Below are positions 54,997 to 63,856 of a stretch of 64,000 nt of DNA, one piece after another. How positions within the stretch are numbered: the first letter of the stretch is position 1; each line of letters begins with the position of its first letter. Position numbers and translations under genes: made by a program. A model generated the notes under the pieces. It did not search any database. It was not told the DNA's origin and saw nothing but the letters and a program-made list of their open reading frames with translations. This DNA is from VXYL01 sp965116345 (GTDB lineage Bacteria > Pseudomonadota > Gammaproteobacteria > Pseudomonadales > Azotimanducaceae): positions 992,001-1,056,000 of the forward strand of contig OZ220680.1 of assembly GCA_965116345.1 (NCBI GenBank), read 5' to 3'.

Positions 54997-55975
54997 CCGT
55001 CCCCGCCGCGGCCGGGAGCAGCCGCACCACCGGTTCCGGTCGCGGGCCACCGATCCGAGGAAGCAGGCCGCCGGCGTCGTCAAGCGCCTGCAGGGCGCGC
55101 GCATCCGGTCGGTCGGCACCGCGAGGAACTACCAGGAGCGCCTGGTACAGATCGCGGCGCGCCTCGACGTGGCGCTGACCCCGGAGCGGGCCGTGGCGTA
55201 CCTGCGGGACCGCGCGGCCCATGTCGGGCAAAAGACGCTGGACATGGAGCGGCAGGCGATCCAGGCCATGATGGTCGGCGTCACCGGCCAACTGGCGCCC
55301 GGCGCCACGCTGCCGGTGGTGAAGTCCACGGAGCCGCACCGCCCCAGGCCGCGCGCCTATTCCCCAGCCCAGGTCCGCGCCGTCGCCGCCCGGCAGGACT
55401 CCCGCAACGCGCTCGCCACGGAGATCGCCCACGCCTCCGGGATCCGCGCCCACGAGCTGCTCACCCTGGGCCGTCCCGACGAGCAACCGCCGGACGACCG
55501 GCGCGAGAGATCGCATCTGACCGGCACCGCCGCCGAAGGCATGAAGTTCGCCGGCCGGGACGGCGTGGTCTACACCGTCGTGGGGAAGGGCGGCCTGGTC
55601 CGCGAGGTGCTGCTCCCGCACGGTCTCGCCGAGCGCCTTGAAGCGCGCCGCCTCGACGCTCCCGAGCGCGTCGTCGACCGCGGCGTCCGCTACCTCCAAC
55701 GCTACGACCTGGGCGGCGGCCACGCGTTCAGCACGTCGTTCTCGCGCGCCAGCATCGAGGCGCAGGGCAAGAGCAGGGGCGCGCATGGCCTGCGCTACGC
55801 GTTTGCCCAATCCAGGATGCGGGAACTCATGCACCACGCGGAATACCGCCACGCGCTCGCCATCGTCGCCGAGGAATTGGGCCACTTCCGAAGCCTGATC
55901 ACCGAAGGACCTATCTACGCTGAGCAGAGAAGCCCGGCTGCGGTCATTCGACCGGCTCGACCACCCTTCCGGTGA
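54983..55975 (+). CDS. tyrosine-type site-specific recombinase
   Basis: 330 residues from ATG 54983, overlapping the HTH gene. All catalytic residues can be found: Arg155 in ASGIRAHELLTL, Lys202 in VVGKGGLVREVLL, His268-x-x-Arg271 in AHGLRYAF, His301 in EELGHFRSL and the nucleophile Tyr312 in EGPIYAEQ. The N-terminal SAM-like core-binding part lies at about 25-110. It is short for an integrase and resembles plasmid or island recombinases. A 165-bp fragment of a near-identical gene lies inverted at 50818-50990. Its DNA target is unknown. Confidence 0.85.
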   Translation: MARRSRPRRGREQPHHRFRSRATDPRKQAAGVVKRLQGARIRSVGTARNYQERLVQIAARLDVALTPERAVAYLRDRAAHVGQKTLDMERQAIQAMMVGVTGQLAPGATLPVVKSTEPHRPRPRAYSPAQVRAVAARQDSRNALATEIAHASGIRAHELLTLGRPDEQPPDDRRERSHLTGTAAEGMKFAGRDGVVYTVVGKGGLVREVLLPHGLAERLEARRLDAPERVVDRGVRYLQRYDLGGGHAFSTSFSRASIEAQGKSRGAHGLRYAFAQSRMRELMHHAEYRHALAIVAEELGHFRSLITEGPIYAEQRSPAAVIRPARPPFR

Positions 55976-56118
55976 ACGGAATACCGCCAGCCTGACAGAC
56001 GTGCTCGCCCGGCAACCCGGCTGCGCCGGGTCCTGCACTGCGTTGCGGCCCCGCGGGTGCCCGGCCTGCGCGCGCCCGTCCGACTTCGGGGCATTCCATT
56101 CAATGCCGGAGTCGCAGC

Positions 56119-56559
56119 ATGACCACCACCAACACCGCCGCCACCACACCCGACTGCAACCACTGCCGCCGACGGCCCGCCGCGCCTGACAGAACGAGAT
56201 GTCGTCCATGCCTCGACAAGGCTGCGGCGAACTCCCGCAAGCGCTACGCCCGGCTCGCCGCCAAGGCCGCCTGTACGCGATGCGGACGGCGCCGCGCGAT
56301 GCCCGGCGAGTCGCGCTGTTCCGACTGTGCGCACACGCCGCCGAAGTCCTGGCCGCGGCTGATCCGCGCCTGGTACATCGAGACCGTCGGCGGCTTCGAG
56401 TTCGGACCCTACGGCGACGAGCTCGAAGCCCACGCCGACGCCGTCATGCGCCGCATCGAGCGCAACCTCGGCGAGTACGCCGTCTACGCCCGCACCGAAC
56501 TCGACGGCACGCCGGACCTCGACGACCTCCGCACGCGCATGTCCTTCGAGATCGGCTGA
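56119..56559 (+). CDS. small protein with two zinc ribbons
   Basis: 146 residues from ATG 56119. Two zinc-ribbon units are visible: Cys13, Cys16, Cys28, Cys31 (CNHCRRRPAAPDRTRCRPC) and Cys52, Cys55, Cys67, Cys70 (CTRCGRRRAMPGESRCSDC). The second half is basic then acidic, with YIETVGGFEFGPYGDELEAH. It probably binds nucleic acid, but I know no named family. It lies between the tyrosine recombinase and the P4-type integrase genes and is likely part of the same mobile unit. Confidence 0.72.
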   Translation: MTTTNTAATTPDCNHCRRRPAAPDRTRCRPCLDKAAANSRKRYARLAAKAACTRCGRRRAMPGESRCSDCAHTPPKSWPRLIRAWYIETVGGFEFGPYGDELEAHADAVMRRIERNLGEYAVYARTELDGTPDLDDLRTRMSFEIG

Positions 56560-56626
56560 GCGCGCCGCGGCAGGGCGTCGGCATCCCGGGCGCGCCTGCC
56601 CGGCGCCACCGTCGCGGCGGCGACCG

Positions 56627-57799
56627 TCAGTCTCGCGGCGCGCCGCCGAGGTGGTCGGACCATGCCTGCATGACGGGCCGCCGCTTCTCGAGGAGATCGT
56701 CGCGCGCGTAGGCGGCCACGGTCTTCGAGCCCTCGACGTGCGCCAGCGCGAACTCGGAAAGCAGTTCGTCCACGCCCTCGTGGCGGGCCCAGTCCTTGAA
56801 ACTCGATCGGAAGCCGTGAGCCGTGCCATTGATCTCCGCCTTCCGCAGCGCGTTCGCCAACGCCGTCGCGCCGAGCTTCCTGCCGCGCGGGCCGGGGAAG
56901 GCCAGATCCCCGTGGCCGTTCGTCCCGCGCGCGTCTTCCAGCACCGCCAGGGCGCCGGTGGACAGCGGCACGCGGTGGGGCCGGTGGCGCTTCATGTGCC
57001 CCTCCGGCACCGTCCACACCGCCGTCTCGACATCGAACTCGTCCCAGGTCGCCCGCCTGACCTCCGCCTGCCGCGCCGCCGTCAGCACCCCGAACCGGAG
57101 CGCCAGCCGCAGACCGCGGGCGATGCGCGGGTGGGCGTCCACCTTGGCGAGCGCGTTCGCCACTTCGTCGAAGTGCAGCGCCGGGTGGTGCCGCACCGCC
57201 GCCGCCTTCGGCAGCGAGCGCATCACCGTCTCCACGATCGCGCGGCCGCTGCCGGCCGGCTCGCGCAGGTTCTCCACCTCCGCCCACTCCAGCACCGCCA
57301 CGATGCGGCCCGCCACCAGGCGCACCGTGGCGTGCTTCCCGGCCAGCGCCAGCGGACGCAGCACCCGCTTCACGTCGCTGGTCGCCACCGCGCCCACGTG
57401 CATGGCACCCAAGGCGGGCAACACGTAGGCGTCCATCGACGAGCGCCAGTCGCGGGCCGTCTTCGCGGACGTGCCGTGCCGCCAGGTCTCCGCCTTCTCC
57501 GCCATTGCCCGCGGCTCCGCGTCCGCGAACGAGATGGTGCGCGCCCGGCGCGGGTCGCCGCCGGTGCGGGCCACGGCGCGGTTGTCGGCCGCAACGCGCC
57601 GCGCGTCGGCGAGGCTCACCAGCTCGGCGTTGCCGAGGCCGATGTCGATGCGGCGGCCGTGCACCATGATGCGCTGCACCCAGGAACGGGAGCCGGAATC
57701 GCGGACCCGCAGCATGAGGCCGTTGCCGTCCACGTAGCTGCCGGGGCCGGCGTGGCGTACCATCTGGGCGGACAGGGCGTTGCGATTGAGTTTGGGCAT
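56627..57799 (-). CDS. P4-type integrase
   Basis: 390 residues from ATG 57799. The N-terminal DUF4102 arm-binding domain is PKLNRNALSAQMVRHAGPGS with GLMLRVRDSGSRSWVQRIM and HGRRIDIGLGNAELVSLADA; the catalytic domain has the Arg in LTAARQAEVRRATW, HGFRSSFKDWA, LAHVEGSKTVAAY with the nucleophilic Tyr, then ARDDLLEKRRPVMQAW. These integrases usually insert islands at tRNA genes, but no tRNA is seen next to it. It lies at the right edge of the gene-poor region, as expected for an island integrase. Confidence 0.9.
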   Translation of the reverse strand: MPKLNRNALSAQMVRHAGPGSYVDGNGLMLRVRDSGSRSWVQRIMVHGRRIDIGLGNAELVSLADARRVAADNRAVARTGGDPRRARTISFADAEPRAMAEKAETWRHGTSAKTARDWRSSMDAYVLPALGAMHVGAVATSDVKRVLRPLALAGKHATVRLVAGRIVAVLEWAEVENLREPAGSGRAIVETVMRSLPKAAAVRHHPALHFDEVANALAKVDAHPRIARGLRLALRFGVLTAARQAEVRRATWDEFDVETAVWTVPEGHMKRHRPHRVPLSTGALAVLEDARGTNGHGDLAFPGPRGRKLGATALANALRKAEINGTAHGFRSSFKDWARHEGVDELLSEFALAHVEGSKTVAAYARDDLLEKRRPVMQAWSDHLGGAPRD

Positions 57800-58055
57800 G
57801 GGACTGGAACTGGCTTCCTGGACGGAAACACAGTATACAATGACCGAATTTGGCTTACAACGCGTCCCACAATAGCGGGCGGCAACCGTTGGCGTCGAAT
57901 GACACTGGATGGCACCTTGTTGCACGGTCGAAAACGACCTTATCCGATTGATAATAAACGATATTCGTGGACGATCAGAGGAGCAGACCGTTGCAGATGC
58001 ACGCAGACCGTCCTACTTCAAACGCTTGTACGGCGCAAGCTCAGAGGGCGAAAGA
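57800..58055. other. intergenic stretch beside the P4-type integrase
   Basis: No gene. It must hold the integrase promoter and possibly the attachment site; an AT-rich patch AACACAGTATACAATGACCG lies at 57828-57847. No tRNA-like fold was found. Confidence 0.4.
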
Positions 58056-58754
58056 ATGAAAAACGGAATCAAGGCGCTGACATTCGACGTGGGCGGCAGC
58101 GTCTTCGACTGGCAAACGGCGACCCGCCGCGCAGTCCGCGACCTGGCCGACGCTCGCGGGGTCGATGTCGACGATGGCGAGTTCACAATGACGTGGCGGC
58201 GGCGCATGTTCGAGGAACTGGGAAGAGTCCGAAGCGGCGACCTGCCATGGCAGAACGCGGATCAGCTTCATCGCGCCGTCCTCGACGAGTTGGCTGACGC
58301 CTATCCGCAACTCGAACTGTCCGCGGCAGACCGCGACGAACTCAACCGCGCCTGGCATCGCATGGGTGTCTGGGACGACGTCCCCGACGCGCTCAGGAAG
58401 CTGCGCGAGCACTACATCGTGTCGATCCTCACGGTGTTGAGCCTGTCGATCGTGGTGGACAGTTCCAGACACGCGGGAATCGACTGGGACGCGTACCTCT
58501 CGTGCGAGTTCCTAGGTGTCTACAAGCCCGACGCCGCGTCCTACCAGACCGCGGCGCGTCTGCTTGGCGCCGAGCCCCACGAAGTGATGATGGTCGCCGT
58601 CCATCCCGGCGATCTGCTCGCCGGCCAACGCGCCGGGCTCAAGACCGGCTACGTCAAGCCGAAGGTGTGGGAACCCGGGGCCGACGGACCCACGGAGGGG
58701 TTCGACGTCACGGCGGAAGACTATGGCGATTTCGCCCGTCAAATGACGGGGTAA
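58056..58754 (+). CDS. HAD-family hydrolase (haloacid dehalogenase-like, type II)
   Basis: 232 residues from ATG 58056, preceded by GAGGGCGAAAG. Haloacid-dehalogenase fold: nucleophile Asp11 in ALTFDVGGSVFDW, the cap region with WRRRMFEELGRVRSGDLPWQ, the Lys motif VYKPDAASYQT and the acidic motif MMVAVHPGDLLAGQRAGLKT. It resembles (S)-2-haloacid dehalogenases, but motif II reads VLSLSIV instead of LSNG, and FDVGGS replaces FDxxGT, so dehalogenase activity is not assured. It lies alone after the integrase. A CTAG-bounded palindrome follows the stop. Confidence 0.83.
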   Translation: MKNGIKALTFDVGGSVFDWQTATRRAVRDLADARGVDVDDGEFTMTWRRRMFEELGRVRSGDLPWQNADQLHRAVLDELADAYPQLELSAADRDELNRAWHRMGVWDDVPDALRKLREHYIVSILTVLSLSIVVDSSRHAGIDWDAYLSCEFLGVYKPDAASYQTAARLLGAEPHEVMMVAVHPGDLLAGQRAGLKTGYVKPKVWEPGADGPTEGFDVTAEDYGDFARQMTG

Positions 58755-58791
58755 CGCGCCCTACGGGCGCCGTCGCATTCTCACCGGGGCA

Positions 58792-58809
58792 CTAGTGGTC
58801 GACCACTAG
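58792..58809. repeat. 18-bp perfect palindrome bounded by CTAG
   Basis: CTAGTGGTCGACCACTAG, a perfect palindrome between the HAD gene and the DEAD-box gene. It resembles the CTAG-ended stems of the larger repeats. Confidence 0.8.
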
Positions 58810-58830
58810 ATCGTGCGGACTCCCCGCCCC

Positions 58831-60201
58831 CTACGACGCCGCGCGCCAAGGTTCGCGCGTGACGCGGTGACCCAGGCCCCGCTCGATTTCGCGCCATTTG
58901 CGCTTTTCGTCGGGTGTCACGAAGGTTACCGCCTCGCCGCTGCGGCCCATGCGGCCGGTGCGTCCAACGCGATGGGTGAATAGCTGCTGCGAGTCCGGCA
59001 GGTCGAAGTTGACCACCTGGTCCACGCCTTCGACGTCGAGCCCCCGCGCCGCCACGTTGGTGGCGACCAGGACCGGCGCCTTGCCGGACCGGAAATCCGC
59101 CAGCACGCGCTCGCGCGCGTTCTGCTTCAGGTTGCCTTGCAGGGCACCGACCCGGTAGCCGAGCGAATCGAGCTGACGCGCCAGCTTTCGAACGCCGTGC
59201 TTGGTCCTGCCGAAGACGATGATCGATCCATCCTTTTCGTCCAAGAGCGTCTGCAGCGCCTGGATCTTGTCGGATTTCTCGATCGTGTAGACCAGATGGT
59301 CGACCGTTGGCGGCGCTTGCACATTGCTGTCGATCTCGATCCGTTCCGGCTCGCGCAGATGCTTCTTCGCGGTGTTCGCCACCCAATTCGGCATCGTTGC
59401 CGAGAACAGTGCGGTCTGCCGCTCGCCGGGCGTGCGATCGAGGATCGCCTCGACATCCCGGGCAAACCCCTTGTCGAGCATCTCGTCGGCCTCGTCCAGA
59501 ACCAGGAACCGGACGGCGCCGAGGTCGAGATTGCCTTGGCGCAGGTGGTCGAGTGTCCGACCTGGCGTGCCGACGACAACCTGGGGGCCGCGTCTCAACG
59601 CCGTGTGTTCGGGCCGAATGGAGCGGCCACCGTACAACGACTGGACCCGCAGGCCGTTCTTCTCAGCCAACGTCTCGGTAACGGTGGCGACCTGGATGGC
59701 CAGTTCGCGGGTCGGTACCAGCACCAGCGCCTGAACCCGGCGCTGCGACGAATCGCAGCGCTCTACGAGAGGTACGGCGAACGCGAGCGTCTTGCCGGAT
59801 CCCGTGCGTGCCTGGCCCATCAGATCGCTTCCGGCGAGGAGATGGGGGATGGATTGCTCCTGGATCGGTGTGGGTTCGGTGATTCCCATCCCCGCGACCG
59901 CGACGCGGGTCGCGTCACCGAGAGCCATGCCTTGGAAGGTGGTGCTGGCGGAAGCCAACTCCTCGGCCGGAACATGGATTGCTCTAGGCGATTCGTTCTG
60001 CCGGGCATCGGCTCGAGCGGGCGAACCCCGGAGGTTTTGGAAACAGGGACGGCAGTAGACTGGGCGGCCTGCGGTAGGACGGAAAGGAACGGTGGTCAAC
60101 GTGTCGCACTCGGCGCACACGGCTTCGTGTTGGTGGCCACGACCGGTCGGACGAGTCCTCGCGCGGTGTTCGCGCCTCGTCGAGAGGGATTGTAGAGACA
60201 T
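58831..60201 (-). CDS. DEAD-box RNA helicase with N-terminal zinc ribbon
   Basis: 456 residues from ATG 60201, with AAGGAG upstream. A zinc ribbon precedes the helicase: Cys29 and Cys32 in AVCAECDTL, Cys50 and Cys53 in PVYCRPCFQ. Helicase motifs are PTPIQEQSIP, GQARTGSGKT, VLDEADEML, SATMP, VGRTGRMGR. It unwinds RNA with ATP, in cytoplasm, probably in ribosome assembly or mRNA turnover. A ~150-base leader lies between the start and the next gene, as is common for cold-responsive DEAD-box genes; I cannot show regulation. Confidence 0.92.
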   Translation of the reverse strand: MSLQSLSTRREHRARTRPTGRGHQHEAVCAECDTLTTVPFRPTAGRPVYCRPCFQNLRGSPARADARQNESPRAIHVPAEELASASTTFQGMALGDATRVAVAGMGITEPTPIQEQSIPHLLAGSDLMGQARTGSGKTLAFAVPLVERCDSSQRRVQALVLVPTRELAIQVATVTETLAEKNGLRVQSLYGGRSIRPEHTALRRGPQVVVGTPGRTLDHLRQGNLDLGAVRFLVLDEADEMLDKGFARDVEAILDRTPGERQTALFSATMPNWVANTAKKHLREPERIEIDSNVQAPPTVDHLVYTIEKSDKIQALQTLLDEKDGSIIVFGRTKHGVRKLARQLDSLGYRVGALQGNLKQNARERVLADFRSGKAPVLVATNVAARGLDVEGVDQVVNFDLPDSQQLFTHRVGRTGRMGRSGEAVTFVTPDEKRKWREIERGLGHRVTREPWRAAS

Positions 60202-60374
60202 ACGGAATTGGACTCCTTGTCCAAAAGAGTTAACACAGGTGATCAAGCGCGGAGTGGTAATGCAGGGATGGCCGGTCGGCCACCTGCTGCGGGGTAAACC
60301 CTGGCGCGACAATCATCGCGTGCGCGTCAAGCGCGTGGCCGCATTATGACAGATCGTCGGCAACAATGGGGCTG

Positions 60375-60800
60375 TCAATGCCGATGCCGACGTGCTTCGG
60401 CATGGGAAGTCTCAATCATCGGCAACGCGACCTCCCGAAGGCCCTCGGTATCCGGCAGACCAGCCGGTCGGCGGTCCGGAACGCGCTCGTCGGTACGCTC
60501 GCAGACATAGTAGAGGACGTATTCGCCGCTAACGCGGTCCTGCGGCTCGCGTCTCGACGCGATCAGTTCGTTGGTCTTGCCGAGGGCCTCGCAGTGATCT
60601 CTCGCGACGAGTCCCGCCGATGCTTCGGCGACCTCGATGCTCGGACCGAGAAGGCCGTATTCCACCCGGACCACCGCGCTCTCGTTGCCGAACTCGGACA
60701 CCGCGACTGATGGCGACACGGCGCATCCGGTGGCCAGCAGGGCTGCAACGCCCCCCCGCGCAAACGTCTTCTTGAGGCGCACGAAGTTCTGCATCGGCAT
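60375..60800 (-). CDS. lipoprotein of unknown function
   Basis: 141 residues from ATG 60800 (MPMQNFVRLKKTFARGGVAA); a second Met two codons on is an alternative. The lipobox LLATGC is followed by AVSPSVAVSEFGNESAVVRV, so the mature protein starts at that Cys. A Cys pair (DHCEALG and YYVCER) could form a disulfide. The fold is small and beta-rich, of the kind seen in many outer-membrane-associated lipoproteins, with no recognisable family. It is transcribed away from the VOC-like gene. Confidence 0.72.
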   Translation of the reverse strand: MPMQNFVRLKKTFARGGVAALLATGCAVSPSVAVSEFGNESAVVRVEYGLLGPSIEVAEASAGLVARDHCEALGKTNELIASRREPQDRVSGEYVLYYVCERTDERVPDRRPAGLPDTEGLREVALPMIETSHAEARRHRH

Positions 60801-60974
60801 GTCCGCTCGAACCGTCCAAATACAGCGACCCACCGTAGCGTGATGGTGACGCTTGTGCCAGTTGCTTCCCTAGCGCCTCCTCATACCTCGACCGGCGCGT
60901 CAGTCCCAGTCAGGCTGGCACCGGCTCGCCTGGTTTCCTAAAGTAGCGGGCAACGACATCGCCCCCGAGACATA

Positions 60975-61868
60975 ATGACCGACTCGACCCTGCGCCTGCG
61001 CCAGATCTGCCTCGTGGCCCACGACCTCGAATGGACGACCGGCGTGCTTTGCGCCGCGTTCGATGCGCCCGTCGTCTTCCGGGATCCCCGGATGGCAGCC
61101 GGCGGCAACCTCACCAACACCCACATCCGTCTCGGCGACTCGTTCCTCGAGACGGTCTGCCCCAGCGATCTCGCCTGGCAACGTTCGACGACCCAGACCC
61201 GGCTCCTGGAGCGCAACGGCGACTGCGGCTACATGGCGATCGTGCAGGTTCCCGACGTCTCCGTGGCTTCGCGGTCGATGTCCGCCCAGGGCGACGGCAT
61301 CGGCATCGTCTCGGGGAGTTGGAACGTGTGCCCCGGCTCGCCGGGCTCGGGGCTGGCCAATGTCGAGTCCGGCCCCTACGTGCTCGGCGAATCCCTGCCG
61401 AAGACACCCGGGACGGTTTCGGGGGTCAACGTGCAGTTCCACCCGAGTGACTTCGGCACGCTCGCGGAGATCGAGGAGAACTGGCCCGGGCAGGATGTCT
61501 TCCCCATGAACAAGGGGACGTACTACCCGGCCGGGAACACCTGGCAGAACGGCGTCGACGCACGGCCCCACGGCGGCGTCACCACCGGTTTCGCCGCCAT
61601 CGAGATCGCCCCACGCGGCGTCGATCCTAAAGAGATGTGCGAGCGGTGGATGCGCGGCCTCGGTGCGGGGTGCTCGATCGATGCGTCGCACCCCGCGACT
61701 CTGAGGCTGGCCGTCGGCCAGACCATGCGCTTCGTCGAGCCCGAACCCGGGGACCGAACCGGGGTGGTCGGTGTCGACCTCTGGGCAGCTCCGGGCTGTC
61801 CAAGGAAGTTCGAGTCAATTGATGTCTGCGGCGTGACGTGGACCCTCGTGGACCCACCAGCGGTTTGA
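60975..61868 (+). CDS. VOC-superfamily (glyoxalase-like) protein
   Basis: 297 residues from ATG 60975. The opening LRLRQICLVAHDLEWTTGVL with NTHIRLGDSFLETVCP is a glyoxalase/VOC strand pattern, and a second half (VSGVNVQFHPSDFGTLAEIE ... WTLVDPP) repeats it, as in two-module VOC proteins. Metal ligands cannot be assigned with confidence. Such proteins include dioxygenases, isomerases and resistance proteins; the role here is unknown. It stands alone, followed by a full copy of the five-hairpin repeat. Confidence 0.7.
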   Translation: MTDSTLRLRQICLVAHDLEWTTGVLCAAFDAPVVFRDPRMAAGGNLTNTHIRLGDSFLETVCPSDLAWQRSTTQTRLLERNGDCGYMAIVQVPDVSVASRSMSAQGDGIGIVSGSWNVCPGSPGSGLANVESGPYVLGESLPKTPGTVSGVNVQFHPSDFGTLAEIEENWPGQDVFPMNKGTYYPAGNTWQNGVDARPHGGVTTGFAAIEIAPRGVDPKEMCERWMRGLGAGCSIDASHPATLRLAVGQTMRFVEPEPGDRTGVVGVDLWAAPGCPRKFESIDVCGVTWTLVDPPAV

Positions 61869-62050
61869 CGACCCGTTCCGGATGCCGCCGCGACCGATGA
61901 ACACAAGCAGCTGGTCGACGAGCAGCACGGATTGGGTATGCCTGGCTCAGTGGCGGTGACGACCGGCCTCGGCGGGTAGTTTCGCCCCGACGGCGGGGAA
62001 GTGGTAGTGTCCGATCCTGCCAGCGAGCTGTTCTCACGGTCGACCGGCAA

Positions 62051-62207
62051 CTAGGGAAGGTCTGATCAAGACCTTCCCTAGCGCGGCACAGGGATGTGCC
62101 GCCAAATTCAACGACGCAAGGAATTGAATTTGCACGCAAAAAAAGACCGCGCTCTTATTTTTGCGTTTCTGATCAAGCCAAGAATGGCTTGATCAGAGCA
62201 TTCCTAG
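62051..62207 (+). repeat. 157-bp five-hairpin repeat, copy 3
   Basis: Same length, order and CTAG ends as the copies at 1120 and 2361. Base changes keep the stems: in the fifth hairpin AAGCCA pairs with TGGCTT although the loop reads AGAA, and the second stem is unchanged. It lies between the VOC-like gene and the sigma-factor gene. Confidence 0.9.
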
Positions 62208-62222
62208 CCCTCGAGCTTCGGC

Positions 62223-62780
62223 ATGGACGAAGGACAACAACAAAAGAATGCGCCGGAATACGACCAAACCGCCGCGCTAGCCCGTCAATACGGTCCCGCG
62301 CTGGCGCGCTATTTCCGCAAGCGCCTGCAGCAGCAGTCCCGACTGGCGCGATACACGGATGTCGACGACTTGGTGCAGGAGGTCCTGACACGCCTGTTGG
62401 TGCGCGGTGACCGCCAGCCCATCGAACAGCCCGAGTCGTACCTCCTGCGTGCCGCGGCAAATGTTTGGCGGGATCTTCTGCGTCGCTCCAGAACCCGGCG
62501 GGTCGATGACCACGACGAATACGTCGAGGATCGGCATGCGCTTGAGGATGACGGTCCTGATCGCGTCTTGGAAGGTAGGGAGGCGATCAGCGCGATTCTC
62601 GCGTCCATCGGCGAACTACCCGACCGGACGCGGCACGTCTTCGTCCTGCGCCGGATCGAAGGCATGCAGCAAAAGGCGGTCGCCCGGCGACTTGAAATTT
62701 CGGTGAGCGCGGTCGAGAAACACATGATCAGGGCGATTCGACATCTCGCGACGGCACAGCCGGGCGGGCGCGGCGGATGA
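62223..62780 (+). CDS. ECF sigma factor, FecI-like
   Basis: 185 residues from ATG 62223. Sigma region 2 (YFRKRLQQQSRLARYTDVDD, LVQEVLTRLL, PESYLLRAAANVWRDLLRRS) and region 4 (LPDRTRHVFVLRRIEGMQQK, AVARRLEISVSAVEKHMIRA) are clear. In FecI-FecR systems the sigma factor switches on the genes of a TonB-dependent receptor when that receptor senses its ligand. The FecR gene overlaps its end by four bases (ATGA). A receptor gene would be expected downstream, beyond the window. The start is 16 bases after the five-hairpin repeat. Confidence 0.93.
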   Translation: MDEGQQQKNAPEYDQTAALARQYGPALARYFRKRLQQQSRLARYTDVDDLVQEVLTRLLVRGDRQPIEQPESYLLRAAANVWRDLLRRSRTRRVDDHDEYVEDRHALEDDGPDRVLEGREAISAILASIGELPDRTRHVFVLRRIEGMQQKAVARRLEISVSAVEKHMIRAIRHLATAQPGGRGG

Positions 62781-63856
62781 CTCGTCGAAGGCACAATCGA
62801 GGCGTCGACCGGCTGTCGGAAGCCGCCTACTGGGCGGTGCGCCTGGACGCCAAGGACAGCGGTCCGGCTGATCGGGCGGCGTTCGAGGCGTGGCGCAACG
62901 CCGACGACGACAACGCCGGCGCCTACGTCCGTGTGCAGCGGGGGTTGGCATCCGTCGACCGACATTCCGCAAGTCCGGAACTGACCGCCTTGGGCGACCA
63001 GGCCCTGGCCGAAACCGCGACAGCGCGGTGGCGCTGGTCCGCGGCCGCTGCCGTGCTGCTGGCCGTGGGCGCGGTGATCCTGGCGATCGTTCCCCGCGAG
63101 GAGGTCGACAGGCGCAACCCTGGCGCGGAAGCACCCGCCGAACCCCTGGTGTTCGACACCGCCGTCGGTGAACGCTCCACCGTCGCGTTGCCCGACGAAT
63201 CCATCATCACGTTGAACACCAACTCGCTGCTCCATGCGTACTTCGCTCCGGACTCGGACGTGCGGCGCGTGATCCTGGTTCGGGGTCAGGCACACTTCGA
63301 CGTCGAACATGATCCGCGGCCGTTCGAGGTCATCGCCGAGAACCGCCGCATCGTCGCCCTCGGTACCGCGTTCGATGTCCGGATCGATCCCACGTTCGGC
63401 GTCCAGGTGACCTTGCTCGAGGGTCGGGTGTCGGTGGATGAGATCGAATCCTCGACGAACGCGGACCTTGCTCCCGAACTGTCTTCGAGGCGCACCGAAC
63501 TTCAACCTGGTGAACAGTTCAGATCCGGATCCGCCGCGCCTGCGAAGGTGACGCCGGGCGACATGGAACGGGCCACGAGCTGGCGAGAAGGCCGGCTCGT
63601 GTTCCGCAACGACACCCTCGCGCGCGCGGTGCGGGAGATCAACCGCTACAGCTTCGACAAGATCTACATCGACGAGCATGCGGCGCTCCACGATGTACGG
63701 ATCAGCGGCGTATTCAGCACAGGGAGCACGCGAACGTTCGTCAAGGCGGTCCAGACCGTCCACCCGATCGAAGCCCGGTCAGTGGGTCCCGGGCACATGG
63801 AACTCTCGTGGCGCGATCCCGGCGCCGGTGCCGATACCGCGATTGAAGGATCGTGA
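62777..63856 (+). CDS. FecR-like anti-sigma/sigma regulator
   Basis: 359 residues from ATG 62777. The order is an N-terminal cytoplasmic DUF4880 domain (EAAYWAVRLDAKDSGPADRA), one membrane helix (about 86-104, WSAAAAVLLAVGAVILAIV), the periplasmic FecR domain (GERSTVALPDESIITLNTNS, GQAHFDVEHD, GTAFDVRIDP) and a C-terminal secretin-and-TonB-type segment (DTLARAVREINRYSFDKIYI). It relays a signal from a TonB-dependent receptor to the sigma factor encoded just before. The remaining 144 bases of the window after it hold no recognisable gene. Confidence 0.93.
   Translation: MTRRRHNRGVDRLSEAAYWAVRLDAKDSGPADRAAFEAWRNADDDNAGAYVRVQRGLASVDRHSASPELTALGDQALAETATARWRWSAAAAVLLAVGAVILAIVPREEVDRRNPGAEAPAEPLVFDTAVGERSTVALPDESIITLNTNSLLHAYFAPDSDVRRVILVRGQAHFDVEHDPRPFEVIAENRRIVALGTAFDVRIDPTFGVQVTLLEGRVSVDEIESSTNADLAPELSSRRTELQPGEQFRSGSAAPAKVTPGDMERATSWREGRLVFRNDTLARAVREINRYSFDKIYIDEHAALHDVRISGVFSTGSTRTFVKAVQTVHPIEARSVGPGHMELSWRDPGAGADTAIEGS

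Noticed and set aside
54124..56209. Long minus-strand frames opposite the HTH and recombinase genes
   Set aside because: They are antisense shadows of genes with clear conserved motifs on the plus strand.
57800..58055. tRNA gene as target of the P4-type integrase
   Set aside because: No cloverleaf or T-loop sequence can be made out near the integrase.
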